Shown here: one piece after another, positions 23,819 through 36,539 of the stretch
Layout: each line of letters opens with the position of its first letter
Numbering within the stretch: position 1 is the first letter of the stretch
Assembly (NCBI GenBank): GCA_020086605.1
Contig: JACBWW010000004.1
Span: forward strand, 6,468,738-6,532,737
Reading direction: 5' to 3'
Source: Lanius collurio
Taxonomy: Eukaryota; Chordata; Aves; Passeriformes; Laniidae
Length of the DNA stretch: 64,000 nt
The notes under the pieces: model-generated
What the model was told of the DNA's origin: nothing
Seen by the model: only the letters and a program-made list of their open reading frames with translations
Databases searched by the model: none
Translations under genes and position numbers: made by a program

Positions 23819-26800
23819 TTCTTCACCACTTCTTCCTTCGCCTTTCAAAAGCAGAAGCTTCTCCAGTAAACATTCTTTCCATTTCAATCCTCAAAACCAT
23901 ATTTTTGAAGTGAAAATGAGAAACTGAGAAGAACTCAAAATACAATGTTCAGTGGTGCCAAAAGCTTGTAACGAATACAGATTTCCAGCTGAAACTAGTT
24001 TTAATTAGCATAGTTGATACCATGTTTTTGAGATGGCCAAAATTCTTGAATGACCAATGCAATGTCTGTCCATACAAACTGAACACCAGATTTGGTCCCT
24101 AATCTTCGTAATTTGCTGTGCAAGAAAAGGTATTTTTATGGCCCACGTAAGGATTTGCAAGTTTACTGTTATGGAGTACAGTGTAGCTCACAGTATGCAT
24201 TCTAGAGCTCCTTAACTCTTAAACTACATTGCAGATAGAATATTCCATTTTCCATTCAAAGTCGAGAAAGAGTTCCTGAAATTTTCATTAAAATATACTT
24301 GACAAAATTCATGGCATTTTTTTTTAAATAAAGTATTCATACGAGGTTTCATGGAATTTACTTATAACCAATAGTTACAAAGTTTTGAATCCTAGTGCAA
24401 GCCTATTCCTAGGCACGGACTGTATTTAAAAGTGGTGACACAATATTCAAGCTTAGGTATCTAAAGTTAGAATTCCAAATCCATGCACTAAGAAATAAAA
24501 AAGAACATACTGATTTTAGACTGTACTTGTTCTAAGCAATGAGAAGAACAGATAAGTGTAAAAATGCAGGTGGGGAGGTGGGGGAAAGAGGAATAGAAAT
24601 CACAAAAAATTAAATTGGTGTTATTTCTGGAAAATCAGCTGCATAGAATTGATGAAGCAGCTACCAAAAAGTACTTTCTGCATTGAACTCAGGAAAAAAA
24701 AAATTATTTGAACTTTTATATTGCAATGAAGTTGAGTGAAATCAGAGAGGTAAAAATAAAATGGAAACAGCCCCAAAACACAATGTGATTGTGACTCTTG
24801 AGTGGATGAAGAGCTCACTGGATTATGCAAGGTGCAGTCATGATGGAAACAGGTGCAACAGAGTATTCCTGTGAAAAAAGGAGCAGTAATAGCAAGGCTG
24901 TTATCTTAGCTGAGTTTAAACAGCTGAAAATTGGTGAAGAAACAGAAATGTGACAGAATAGAGCTCCTGCAGCTTTTTGATAAATGGTGATGAGAAATGT
25001 AACTGTCCTGGTAGACCAGACCCAGGTTAGTGAACAGTATGAAGAAATATTCCTGGGCAATGAAACAGAATTATCTAAACCATTACAATGACATTATAGC
25101 CTGACACAGCTTTGACTCAAGATATTTAGCTATTGCCTAAATCCTGGCCACAGTTTAAGAATCAATATGGACAAATAAACATTCCAAGCTATAACCTACA
25201 AATAACTTTTCTATTTTGAAGACTGAGAGAGATCAAGAGTATGGACAAAGTTATTTTGTGACAGTCAGCCACAGTGCTAGAGATGTTAATTTACTGGTAT
25301 AAAGATATAGTTGAACTTTCAAAAGTAGAGCCTGCAGACCTGATGCCAAGACTAGTTTTGTTAATCACTTCAGTGGAACTTGGACCCAAAAACTGGCTGG
25401 CTGCAGTGGTCCTGAAGAAATTTCAACAGAATGATCTGCTTTGGCTATATAAGAGAGTTTTAAGCTATTTTATGCTAAGAATATTGTATAATGCGCTTTT
25501 ACTCTGAGCTGGAAAAATATCTCTGCAATTAGTTCAGTGAATTGGGTATTTCAAAATAGAGGTATTGGTAGGAAAAAATGCAGTGATTAAACCATGTCTA
25601 ACATGGGAGAGAAAAAGCTTGGCCTCAAAAGTGCTCCCTGAGGAGCAGAACACTGAGGAATGGAACACTGCCTCATAAAGAGGCGTGATGAGCACAGAGG
25701 TGGAGGTACATTGCACTGTACTGTCAAATGTTTTTTCTGGGAAGACACTGGGTAAACCATCCTAGGCAGAGCAGTGGAACAGGCATAAATGTCAAAAGGC
25801 ATGATGCACAGCCAGCTGCTAACTCATGGAAGCAAATAAAGTTACTCACAGTTAAAGTTACACTTCATCTTTCTTTGAAACAAGGTGCATGTTTACACCA
25901 CGCTGAGCACAGTGATGACATGAAAGCAATTAATGAGAATCCATGCCATTTTATAAACTAATACATCTCTTCTTTTACCCAGAGATAATTTCATCCATCA
26001 TTGACTGTAGGCACCTCAGGAAAGTCTATGGGAACTGCTGCTAAGCACAGTACTGCCTAAGAAGTTCTAGCTAAACAGCAGACAAAAGTAATCTTCTCAG
26101 CCTGAAATTAAAGACAAGGCCTTAAGAACAGAAAATGAAATTTCTGCAGCTACAGTTTGTCAGTATGTCTAGTCTAAACAATTTTTAGTCAGAGAGAAAC
26201 TGAAACTGGTCTTCCTGACATCATCTATTATGTGCAATAAATCCAGTACATTGCTCTGATAAATAGTACTTTAGCTTTTATAGCTAGTATATTTCTGTCT
26301 GTACTTTCACCTACATAAAAATGCATTAAATAGATATCCTGTATTCTCGTCAACTTCTGACTTTGCTTGTTCTTCATTTATTTATCCTGCATTAGACAAG
26401 TAACTGTAAATACATTATTACCACAATCAAATCACAGCAAATATTATGGAGCATTTGGGAAAAAATTTCACCTCCTTGTTTTCAGCAATTGACTTGATAA
26501 AGTACCTTATATGCATCTCTTGCATTTTATTGTAAAATTATTAGCAGATTGGTTACTAGGATATAGGGCCCAAATATCTTCAACTGGAGGAAATTGCTGC
26601 AGGAAGGAAGGTACTTTGCCTTCATCTGAAGCAGCCTAATTTGATGTGGTACATGATTTTATGTGATATACATGTTCCATTCATGTAGGAGTTATAATTT
26701 TGCAAACATTTTCCTGTGGGGGCTGTGGCTTTGAATAGGATGGACCTGCTAGAGCTGACTGTGTCATTCACAGTCTTCCAGAGCATAACTCAGACATACC

Positions 26801-27013
26801 AGGCTTCAGGCATTCAGCAACTTTTTGCTTCTTTCTCCTCTCTGAACACATATCAAGCCACGAACATTGTTGACATCTGGAAAATAAGGTAACAGATTTT
26901 ATCAGAAAACTACTGGCTGAGTCAGATATGCGCCCACAGGGATCTGGGATGGTCTCTGTGGCCCAGGAGCTTCCTCTGAGGCTATAAAGGCAAAGACTAA
27001 AGACATTGTTAAA
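23819..27013. other. AT-rich non-coding stretch
   Basis: No supported gene or repeat. Open frames near 24.6-25.9 kb overlap each other on both strands and lack splice context. Confidence 0.55.
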
Positions 27014-27046
27014 CCAATGTTATAAATGAAATGTCAATTTTATCGA

Positions 27047-27077
27047 ATTAATAATTTGCGCGAGCCAAATTATTAAT
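27047..27077. other. Perfect 12-bp hairpin with CGCGAGC loop inside LTR
   Basis: The arms ATTAATAATTTG (27047-27058) and CAAATTATTAAT (27066-27077) are exactly complementary and enclose the 7-base loop CGCGAGC. It lies in the inferred U5 of the minus-strand LTR, just past the expected poly(A) cleavage point. Confidence 0.9.
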
Positions 27078-27092
27078 ATAAAACAAATAAAA

Positions 27093-27098
27093 TTTATT
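27093..27098 (-). promoter_or_regulatory. LTR poly(A) signal AATAAA
   Basis: TTTATT on the plus strand is AATAAA on the minus strand. It lies about 75 bases from the 3' end of the LTR and about 150 bases after the TATA box. Confidence 0.6.
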
Positions 27099-27244
27099 TT
27101 TAATCAAACTGACAATCTTAATAAGCCACTATAAAGGAAAAACAGGGCCAAGCCTAGGTTCTTGACTCTGGATGACACATACACAGCTCTGAGCACCAGC
27201 AGTTCAGAGAGGTAAGCGCACACCTTTGAGGTTTTTGAGTCCAG

Positions 27245-27252
27245 TTTTTATA
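27245..27252 (-). promoter_or_regulatory. LTR TATA box
   Basis: The minus strand reads TATAAAAA here, upstream of the AATAAA at the right distance for the R region. It is the likely core of the former retroviral promoter. Confidence 0.55.
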
Positions 27253-27813
27253 CTGTTTTTCTTGCTCCTGGCTAGGAAATCTTTTGTTCTTTTCACTTCT
27301 GATGATCTTCTGGTCCAGTGATCAGGGGTCCATTTAGATGTTGATTTGTCCAAGGATTCTCTTTGTGCTTTGGTCATGTTTATCAGTAACCCATCTCAGT
27401 GTTTCTGGTAAGGGACCTGTTCAGATGATGGTTTTTCCGAGAAATCCTTATATGATTAAAATGAAGTGTCTTAAGCAATAGGTCCACTCATCAGCAGTGT
27501 CCAGGGAGTAGCAGATCCTATCTCTTACTCCTTTCAGATGGAAAAGATTCCCTAGCTGGGTAGGATGAACTCATAGTAGGTTGATGAGTCTGAGGTCATT
27601 TCTTCTGGGCTTGCCTTCACTTCTTATGTTAATTTACACCTTCCTTGAGCAAGATGTCAGGAAACTTGCCAAGGTGTACTCTGAACATAACATATTTGAA
27701 CATATATACAAATTACAACTTGCTATATTTCACATTCTATATTTCACATTAATAACTTATTCTGCTTATAAAATTTTGATTCCTTATGAATTTTGACTTA
27801 TCTATAACACCAA

Positions 27814-30800
27814 GGAGTGCCACTGTGCCCTGGGAAAACCATTGGTGCCTCAGGTGAGCAGACACAACCAGGAGACAACAGTCATCTTGTTCTGTGTATT
27901 AGTGGGTCTCAAAAAATTTACAGTGCTGGAGGCTTGGGTACTACCACACTGAAACATAAGGGATTTGATTGAATTTTAAATGGCAGTAGCACTGAACACT
28001 TCTGAAAATTATCATCTTCTAATATCATAAAAATGTCTGAAACTTTGCATTCAGATCAGCAAAATGTTTTCATGAAAATTTCCTGAAAACATCCACATTT
28101 CTATATGGTAAGTATGCTAGACTGGATGAGAATTTATCCATTTTCTTAATTCAGCATCCTTATGAATCCACCCTTCCTGCTTGCTTTCATACAAACCCAT
28201 ATCCCTCATATGATAATGTCTCTAAGCAATTCCTTCTACCTGCTAGATTGCCCCTCTTAGCCTGTGGTCTACTATGTTATTTAAGGCAAGTTTCACACTT
28301 TTGAAGATTGCTCATTTGCAACAGACAGCCATTGCTGTCCATTCAAGGATTTGATATAATGCTAGTCCTCTTAATTACCGTGTGCCACAAGATTTTTATA
28401 TATCATGTAACACGATTGACCTTTCCTGGCAGCTCAGAAGTGGCTACTCTGAACTTTGTTGGCATGCTTCTATTCCTCAGCTTTCTCCTTTCATCTTTTT
28501 AAAGCTCAAAAAGCACAAAATATTCTGCAGGAATAAAGGGCCCCACAGGTGCATATCCCACAAATTCCTTGTAAAATATAATTTTATACAACTTTGTGAC
28601 AATAACGACAGATGATTCATTTTAGTTTTCTTAGTAGGAATGTGGGCAGAGGTTATTAGCTCTCAAAATCCTGGAGCAATATATTGTATTAAAGTACAAA
28701 TCCAACTTCCTCCGTAAGAGAAACAAATCCAACTTCCTCCTGTGAGAAACACTTTGATTCACAAGTCTATTGAGCAAAAAACCCATGAATACTCAAATAC
28801 AATCCTTATGATTTGCAAGGGGGATGGTAAGAGAAAACAACACATACAGCAAAAAATACAGATAATGCAATAATGGCAATCTTTGTTTTGTAGGTCCACT
28901 CTCTATCCCTGCAATCATTATTCATCACTTACTGAATAGTTTTGCCAGAATGATTGTGAATTTCTGTTCTGTATCATTTAATGCAATCTACCTCATTATA
29001 ACCCTCTTGACAGCACAGAAGTAAGAGGTGATCTGATGGACTAAGCTGCCAGAATCGAAAGATATTTTAGCAGAAGAAAGCCTCTTTAAACAATATGTTT
29101 CTGAAGAGAAATGCATGGAGGATAAGAGCAGTAAGAGAGCAATTCTTCAACAGTTAAGACATGAAATACAGACTATTGTGTAAAGCACAACTTTGCCAAA
29201 ATCCATATGGAAGACTGAAACACAGCACTATGGGCAGATTTCTAATAGGCATCAGGGCTATCCAGCAGTCTTCTTATGTAACAATCCTGAATGGGTTCTC
29301 TGTCAGTTAAATGGGAATCTGTCAGTTTAGTGACAAACTCAGGCTAAATGTCTGAAACTCCTTGAATTTTTGAAATGATTAAAAATTGAAAATTAATCCA
29401 AACATAACAATTTGGGTGATGAAATTTTGAGCCCACTCATCACCAGAAACTTATTAAAAGCTTATTAAATGTACCTCTAGTATCTATGCCCCTACAGAGG
29501 ATCACCTAGAACTTGCATTTTTGGGTTTAATCATTACTGCAGCAGATGCTATCATTTTTCCTCAGTATAATCAAATAGGTCCAAGAGCAATTTGTTTTAG
29601 TCTAGATCAGCACTTTCCAATACATTAAGTCTCTTTGGAGCTGGATCATGTTTTTTGAGGTGTTATGGTGTTTGCATCAGGTCCTGAAACATCTTTAAAG
29701 TACACATTGTAAGGTGAACAAACCATCATTTCCAGCTAATGAAACCTTGTTTTATGAATCCAGCACAATAAAAAATAATTAATTAGTTTAAAATAAATTT
29801 TTAATCTTTGTTTTGGGGTTTCCTACTTCTGTATCTTTGCAGTTACAACATTAGCAAGTATTTTTGCTAAAGCACAGTTTCGTCTTCTCATAAATTAAAT
29901 CCAAGAATCATATGACTCCATGATCTCAAATTCAAATAGATTGTTGGATATTTTAACTATAATACATTTTAGGAGGCTGAAAAATTTAAAAAATGGGCTG
30001 ATTTACATGATAGGTGGCATAAACAGTTGAAAATTTATTTTGCCTCTAAGAATTACCTTAAGAGTGCTGATTCTGTGCTGCTGGCATTTAACTGGTGAGG
30101 AATCATGGTGTTCTTTGCTGGCAGAAAAAATGCATCACTCCCTGGAAAAGACACTACATCTCAGCAAAGAAAACAGCCCAGGCTGTTACCACCCTGCAGC
30201 TGCCATGCTCCATGGTAGAATGAGATGTCATGTTCCATTAGCAGTATGTTAATGACACCCACCTTGAAACATAATTTTCAATTTTCAGAGCTGATGGGTA
30301 TTGGATTATGGTTGAGGTTAGGGTTACAGGGGGACCTTGGTGAGTTAAAATTTCTGTTTGTTCTTTATATTCCCAAATAAAGCAGGTTGTTCAAAGTAAG
30401 GCTCTAAAACAATAGCCGTGTTAAGTCGTAGGATGAAGCATGACTCTAAAATGATCAATATTTCGTTGGCATTCAAGCAAGAAAAATTATTTTGGAAGTA
30501 GTCAATCAACTTCTTCATACTAAGAAGTGACATTATGTCTAAATCACAAGTAATCTTTCCTGCCTATAATATCTTATAGTACTGCATACTATTTCATTTC
30601 CATTCATTTTTGCTAGAGATTAAGAAAGACCACTTAGAAAAATTGTACTATGGCAGCTCTAAGAAGCAGCTTTTCTCTTTTCTAGAAACAAGACATGTTT
30701 ATGATTTGGAAGACCTGTTTTCTCACATTAGCTAGCATGATATAGGGCCGTAGTTGCCCCTTTTCTACCTTGAAGGGTCTGAAAAGATTCATTTTCAAGT

Positions 30801-31220
30801 GAGTCAAATTTAACAATGTACAGCAAATATACTTAGCAAAAAGCTGTCTAAATAGAGCTTAACAGACATATGCATTTTCACAAATCATTTTGGCAACTGG
30901 AGTATGATTTTTCTATTTTGCCTTTCCTACATCTCCTTGAGGCAATTATAGGAGAAATAACTAGAGAAGCAACATTGGCAACATATTGGAAAAATGATGG
31001 TTACAGATGGTACAAAGAATACTATCCTGTTGAAAATCTATAGAGACTAAGAGCAACAGACAAAAAGAATGAGATATAAAAATACTTTATAAAATCCAAA
31101 AGCATTCTAGTGTATCTACAAAAATACACTTAACAAAATTCACTTCAAATTTAAAGGTAGAGACTGTAACAAGTCATGTGCTGTCTCAAGGTGAAGTCCA
31201 ATTTGCTCCAAGCTATGTTG
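27814..31220. other. Non-coding stretch with a 27-bp tandem duplication
   Basis: No supported gene. Positions 28697-28723 and 28724-28750 are two adjacent copies of a 27-bp unit beginning CAAATCCAACTTCCTCC, with a few differences between them. Confidence 0.6.
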
Positions 31221-31306
31221 GATTCAATACCTTCAAGAGGGTAATATTATATTTCCTACTTTTGATTCAATACCTTCAAGAGGGTAATATTATATTTCCT
31301 ACTTTT
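31221..31306. repeat. Perfect 43-bp tandem duplication
   Basis: Two adjacent, identical 43-bp copies (31221-31263 and 31264-31306), each beginning GATTCAATACC and ending TTTCCTACTTT. Identity of the copies points to a recent duplication or an assembly artefact. Confidence 0.95.
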
Positions 31307-32744
31307 AATAATGTTCTCAGCTTGACACCATCAAATTCTTATATGTTTCTTTTGATAAAAGTAAAGTTTGTATTCCCCAAAAGTCATTATATATATGACA
31401 TTTGTATTGCCTTTTTTTTACCTTTTATTTTTAAATAATAAAAGAGACAAGGTTTACTGGAACACAAAATCTAACCTACAAGTGTCCAGAATGACCATCT
31501 CCAAGGAAAAGGGTGGACTCATCACTAATGCAAGAATAACAAGATTAATTTTCTATGTATGCTGTGGTTTCCACAGAGGTGTTTAGATGCTGACACAAAT
31601 CTGAAATGAGTGAAGACTGTGGGAATCTGTGCGTAGGTGTGCAATAGCCAGGCTGCTTAGAGTTGAGCGTGACTGATGTGCAGATAGCAGGCTATGTGTG
31701 CAGAATTATAAACATGGAGGGGGGGAAGATTAGTGCACACGTGAAAGGGAACTGGCTTTCTATTGCCTGACTTTGCAGCACACTCCCTCTCTCAAGGTTA
31801 TCTCCTCTCTCCTCTCCCCATATTTGATTACACTTGACAGTGATGAGTGCTGCAGCCAAATGAGACACATTTATTTTGCTGAACAATCCCAGAAGACTTT
31901 GAAAGACAGAACAATCCCCCAGCCAAGGAACAGCTTAGGTCTCCAGGATACAAACTGGGCATTTTTATTTTTTCTTCTGAATGGATGTTCAAAGCAGCTG
32001 AAGCTATTTGTTGGCTGAGGTCAAACCCAGCAAATATCAAGATTGTCAGTTTTAATGGATGAATTTATGTTTTTCCAAAAGACCTGCTGTCTAGTGAGAG
32101 TAGCTACAGCACTGCTACAACAATATAAAGCATTTTCCAAACCAATCCTTCCGAGGACTTCTGTTTTAAGTGAACCACTGCAGTCACCAACCACGTTTGA
32201 GGTTTCCCCAAGGCTGGACAAGGCAAACACAAGGCACTGTCAGGCAAGAACTCACAGGTGTCTCTGGGAGTCCCCAGCCCTGGCTGCATCCTGATGGTGT
32301 TCTTCTGTAGGTTTTGAGTTAGCAAATGGCCATCAATGTCCCCTCTGTGTCCCTCTCCCTCTTATGGTCTGGGGGCTGTGAAATTTTGCACAACTGTTGT
32401 TGAACTGTTAGGGAAGGATTCTGAAGCCCATTCCCAAGCCCCTTCTGTTGTTTTGTGTCTTAGCATTAGAAAATACTCTCCATACAAAAGGACTGATTAA
32501 GCTTCTTACTCCAAACTCCCTGCTTACATCATTCCACGAAGGGAGGATGAGCAAAACCAATTAAAGATGATGAATTCACTGTATTGGTTTGTCACTTTAA
32601 GGAAACACGCTATGTTCACACACAAGTGGCCATTCCATTTTACCATGTTCATGACTTTTTTCCCATGAAAGTAGTAATTACTTTGCTAATAAAAATATGT
32701 GCACATGAGTGTACATTTATATAAATGTGTGTATACACGTACAA
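31307..32744. other. Non-coding stretch
   Basis: Several overlapping open frames occur on both strands near 31.7-32.3 kb, a somewhat GC-richer patch. None has convincing exon boundaries or a recognisable domain. Confidence 0.5.
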
Positions 32745-32976
32745 CATGGGGCAGGTTTAAATTAGATATTGGGAGGAAATTCTTTACAGTGAGAGTGCTG
32801 GGAGACTGGCACAGATTGCCCAAAGAAGCTGTGGATGCTCCATCCCTGGAAGTGTTCAAGGACAGGTTGAATGGAGCTCTGAGCAAGCTGGTCTGGTGGA
32901 AGGATCCCTGGCAGGAGAGTTGGAATTAGATGATCTTTAAGATCCTTTCCACCCCAATCCATTCTGTGATTCTTTG
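32745..32976 (+). mobile_element. CR1 LINE 3'-end fragment
   Basis: The segment carries the CR1 3' blocks ATATTGGGAGGAAATTCTTT, GGCACAGATTGCCCAAAGAA, CCATCCCTGGAAGTGTTCAA and ATGATCTTTAAGATCCTTTC, and ends in the typical ATTCTGTGATTCT terminus. It is about 230 bp, 5'-truncated and non-coding. Confidence 0.94.
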
Positions 32977-35630
32977 AAATTTAGTACAATTTCCGAATTC
33001 TAAAGAATTTATCACACTCCATAACAATTTGTTTCAGAGAAACCTACTGTCTTTGTTTAAGTGTTACGTTTTATTTTGCACTGGGCAGTTTTCCAGCTAC
33101 TAACCTCTTGTTATTTTCTGTCTAGATTTGAGGTGATGAGGGTATTTATAACAAGGATTTAAAACACGATGCTGAAAGAAGGTGACACTAAGAGACACTA
33201 AACTCTACAAAGCTCCTCTTAGTGAGGAGCTTTAAGTGTTGTGACTCTTTTAACATGTTTTACCCAAGTTCATTATAGATGCATTCTTCATAGACTCTTA
33301 GAAAATACTTGAAGTTTCCTGGCAGTACTTCTGTGGCAATGCCTGTTATTCATCCAAGTTGAACTGGAATGTACTGGAGGATGTAATCCTTGTTCTGTTT
33401 GGTGCAATAAAAATATTGTCCACATAAAGTTACCAACAAATTAAGTTATATAATCAATGACCAACTCAGAAATGGGATCAATCTTGCCCTAGACTTTTGC
33501 TTTGACCTGTTGGAGCACCAAAATTACAAATATCTGCTTCATTGTATTCTTTCTTTCACCATTCTGAGACATGTACCCCTCACATTGAATGAATTTTAAA
33601 ATATTCAGTTCAAATCCCACAAAAGGGCAAGGCCAAAGACTTTGGTCACATTACTGCTGAAATTCAAAGCTGAGCCTTGACTATACTTTCTTTTCCTACT
33701 GCTGCTGAGGTTATTGTTAGCAATAATTTTACTGAGACAAGAAGGTGGATTAAAAAAAAAAACACCTTCAGAAAGAGAAAGAATGAGTGGTTAAATAGCA
33801 GTGTTCTGCAAGATATACTTAGAATCAATCATTTTACAGTTTTCTCAGCCACACTAGTGATCATGAATCCTGTATCTTTCTTCAAGCTCAGTGGTTGTGC
33901 CAGCTCTTCATTCTGAGAAGCTTCATGTGTTCCCTACAGGACTTCACAGTAGGTTTATGGATTCAGGAGAAATCTTCTCTTCTTCTCAAAGAGGGGTAGG
34001 AAGTAAAAAGGGATTTGTTTGGTACAGCACTCCAGAGAGTGCAAAAGGAAAAGCAAGCTATGAAGAGAGAGAAATTGAAAAGGAGGTAGGAAAAGGAGTT
34101 ATTTGTAGCTCATGACAGACATTTTGTTCAATGAGGAATTCTTCTGCCTTAACTTTTTTTTGGTGACTGGAACTGGAATTCCATTGGGCTAATTTGGAAT
34201 TGACCACTAACACCTGGAAAAACATTTTTCATCATGCAAGATCCGTAGACAAAAGAGGCATCACATAGAGACACATATTTTTTCTCTCTAATCTCCTAGT
34301 TGTAGGTATGGCAATGGCTAAAGCAAAATCATCAAATGAAGTCCTGTTTTCCTTTCTCTCATGTCAGCTCACTGGGAAAAAACTTACATTTCTCATAAAA
34401 AATGAAATGGTCTTTCTCCCTTCCTCATACATGAAGGTCCTGACATGTAATCACTGCACATCTGCATTTGGCTCAAACTCACCAGGTTGCTTCTAATATA
34501 GACTGGATCTTGAGGGGAGGAATTTGTTAGTCAAAAGATCTTATAGAAAAACTGTTACAGAATTTTGCAAAGGCCTTGCTGCTCTGGAAAAAATCCAAAA
34601 ATTAACCAGCAAACTAAACCAAACAAACAGCCCCCTCTCCCCCTAAACACCACAAAACCAAACAGAATAAAGCACTAATAAAGAGAGATGTTTGGGTAAA
34701 CATCTTCCATGCCACCTTTTGTTAAAATAAATGAGAACACGAGAAGGGATACAGTTACAAGATGCTGTGGTCAGGGGAGCCACTCTACTACTGAAGACAC
34801 AAGGAGTCATGAGCTACAAACCTCTTCTCTGCATCTGCACCTTGCAGCTGTAAGAAACAAAGTGTGATAGATTCCAGAACCTTCTTTTGAGTTTTGAAAT
34901 CAGTGCCAGTCCAGAAGCATTAATTGTTGCCTTTTGAGAACCAAGGCCTGGTTTTTTTTCTGGTGAGAGGAAGATGTTTCTGTTAAGTTTGCTGCTGGGA
35001 TGTTGTGAAGATCTGCCCCCTTGAACAGCCAAGTTCTTGCACTTTGCACAGTCATCAAAATGTAGTGGGAGCAATAAACCCAAATCTCCTGAGAGCTGGT
35101 TAGTAGCAACTGTAAGGAGGAGATTCTGAGCATGCTCACTCTGGCTGGGATGCAGGTAGGAACTCAAAAGCAACACTTCAATAACTGAATGTAGCCAGTT
35201 ATCCTTCCCCATACCCTGATACTTTTGGGTTTTTTCAAGGCATGTGGTATGGCTAAACATTGGCCATCTCCCCACCTCAGGCTGGCAAGGTAATGATGCA
35301 GTGTGGCTGATAGCACGGGTTACTTCTGTCTCCCCATCAGAGATGGAAGATTCAGTCTTTTGGGCAAACCAGATCAGCCAAAACCTGACTACTCAGAGGA
35401 GTTTCCAACTGACAAACAGATCAGAGATCTCTCTCTATCCTAAAGCATTCTTGGGCAGAAGACAAAATAGAATGTTTCAAAATGCAGGGTTAAATTTATA
35501 GATGCAGTGCAATACTGCAGATATAATAGACTATTGGACCATGATATACACATTTTTGTTGGTCTTTCCACAGACAGAATTCTAACAAAAGCATTGAAAT
35601 ACTTTAAATGGTGATATCACTAAAACTTAA
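32977..35630. other. Non-coding stretch; one 153-codon chance-range frame
   Basis: A minus-strand frame spans 34814-35275 with ordinary-looking codons (MGRWPMFSHTTCLEKTQ at its start), but no domain, signal peptide or splice-supported context is seen. An A/C-rich patch lies at about 34600-34665. Confidence 0.4.
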
Positions 35631-35834
35631 AAAACTGTGAGTGGTTCTATATATTAAATATACAGATACATGTGGATAATTTTATAACCATAATTACATG
35701 TCTTTATAATTGCAATGGTTTGACACCAATGAAACTCCAAAACTGGGTGTGGTTTTATATGGTAAATACATAGATACATATGGATGATTTTATAACCATA
35801 ATTATATGTCTTTATAGTTGCATTGGTTTGTGTA
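35631..35834. repeat. Diverged 108-bp tandem duplication
   Basis: Copy 1 (from 35631, AAAACTGTGAGTGGTT) and copy 2 (from 35739, AAAACTGGGTGTGGTT) repeat the same order of blocks, including GATACAT, ATTTTATAACCATAATTA and ATGTCTTTATA. There are scattered substitutions, so the duplication is older than the one at 31.2 kb. Confidence 0.9.
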
Positions 35835-36450
35835 CACACAAAAATATATGATACTTAATAGTCTTTCTCCTAAAATATCAAAGGCAATAAAAAAGACATA
35901 GTTTTTCACATTTGTGTGATCCCTTTGGGGCAGTTCCTACTCTCTTTTCTTAATGCTGGAGCTCTAGACATCGCATCCAAACCCAGGAGAGTTGCGGGTA
36001 CTGCAGATTGACTGTAATCAGAGCCTTGTTCCCTTTTAAGAGAATTCAGTGGGTGTTCCAAATTGAAAGATTTTGGCTTAACACGGTTTTATACCTATAT
36101 TGACAAACAATACTGCCTCAATGACTTTCAATCTCAAGTGTACATGACTAACAAGTAATTTCCTGCATTTGTGACATGCCATGATCTTGCTTGATGCTGT
36201 CAAACTTTGCAACTCCACAGAAAAGCAGTGGCAGGTTGATAGTGAATGACCCCCAGTAAGTTATTTTGAAATTACCAGACTTTGCTCTGCAAGTTTAGTC
36301 TCTCATAGCAACATGGGCAGCATATCATTCTGTGCTGGCTTCATTAAAAGAAAACGATTCCGTCTTTCAGTTAAAAAAAAAGAAAAGCTGTAACTGTTGA
36401 AGCAGCATGCACCTAATAAGCTACTTCTAAATCTGGCTCCATCATTTCAG

Positions 36451-36491
36451 TCTGTGAACTAGCAGAACAGAGCTTGCAGAATCCTTCTCAA
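36451..36491 (+). CDS. Candidate 41-nt exon, unrecognised
   Basis: A tract ending CATCATTTCAG is followed by 41 bases and then the near-consensus donor CAA|GTAAGT. Only one frame is open (2 leading bases, then CELAEQSLQNPSQ), and it ends in phase 0. It could equally be a non-coding 5' exon with its promoter just upstream. If coding, it fits in phase with an acceptor at 39491-39492. The donor is strong and the acceptor moderate. Confidence 0.35.
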
Positions 36492-36539
36492 GTAAGTATT
36501 GCTTTCTCTTAACTGCATGTTTCTATTCTTTTTATTTAA

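Larger units (their letters stand above)
27018..27809 (-). mobile_element. Solo LTR of an endogenous retrovirus, 792 bp
   Basis: The element starts TGTTATA and ends TATAACA, giving TG...CA termini with a 7-bp inverted repeat. It is flanked on both sides by CCAA (27014-27017 and 27810-27813), a 4-bp target-site duplication. On the minus strand it has the order expected of U3-R-U5: a TATA box (TATAAAAA, complement of 27245-27252), then an AATAAA poly(A) signal (complement of 27093-27098) about 150 bases later, then a short U5. A 12-bp hairpin lies inside U5. There is no internal proviral sequence on either side, so this is a solo LTR left by recombination. A 4-bp duplication is typical of ERV1/gamma-type integration, but I cannot name the family. 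Confidence 0.8.

Noticed and set aside
30312..30334. Interstitial telomere repeat (GGTTAGGGTTA)
   Set aside because: Only about one and a half TTAGGG units are present, within chance expectation.
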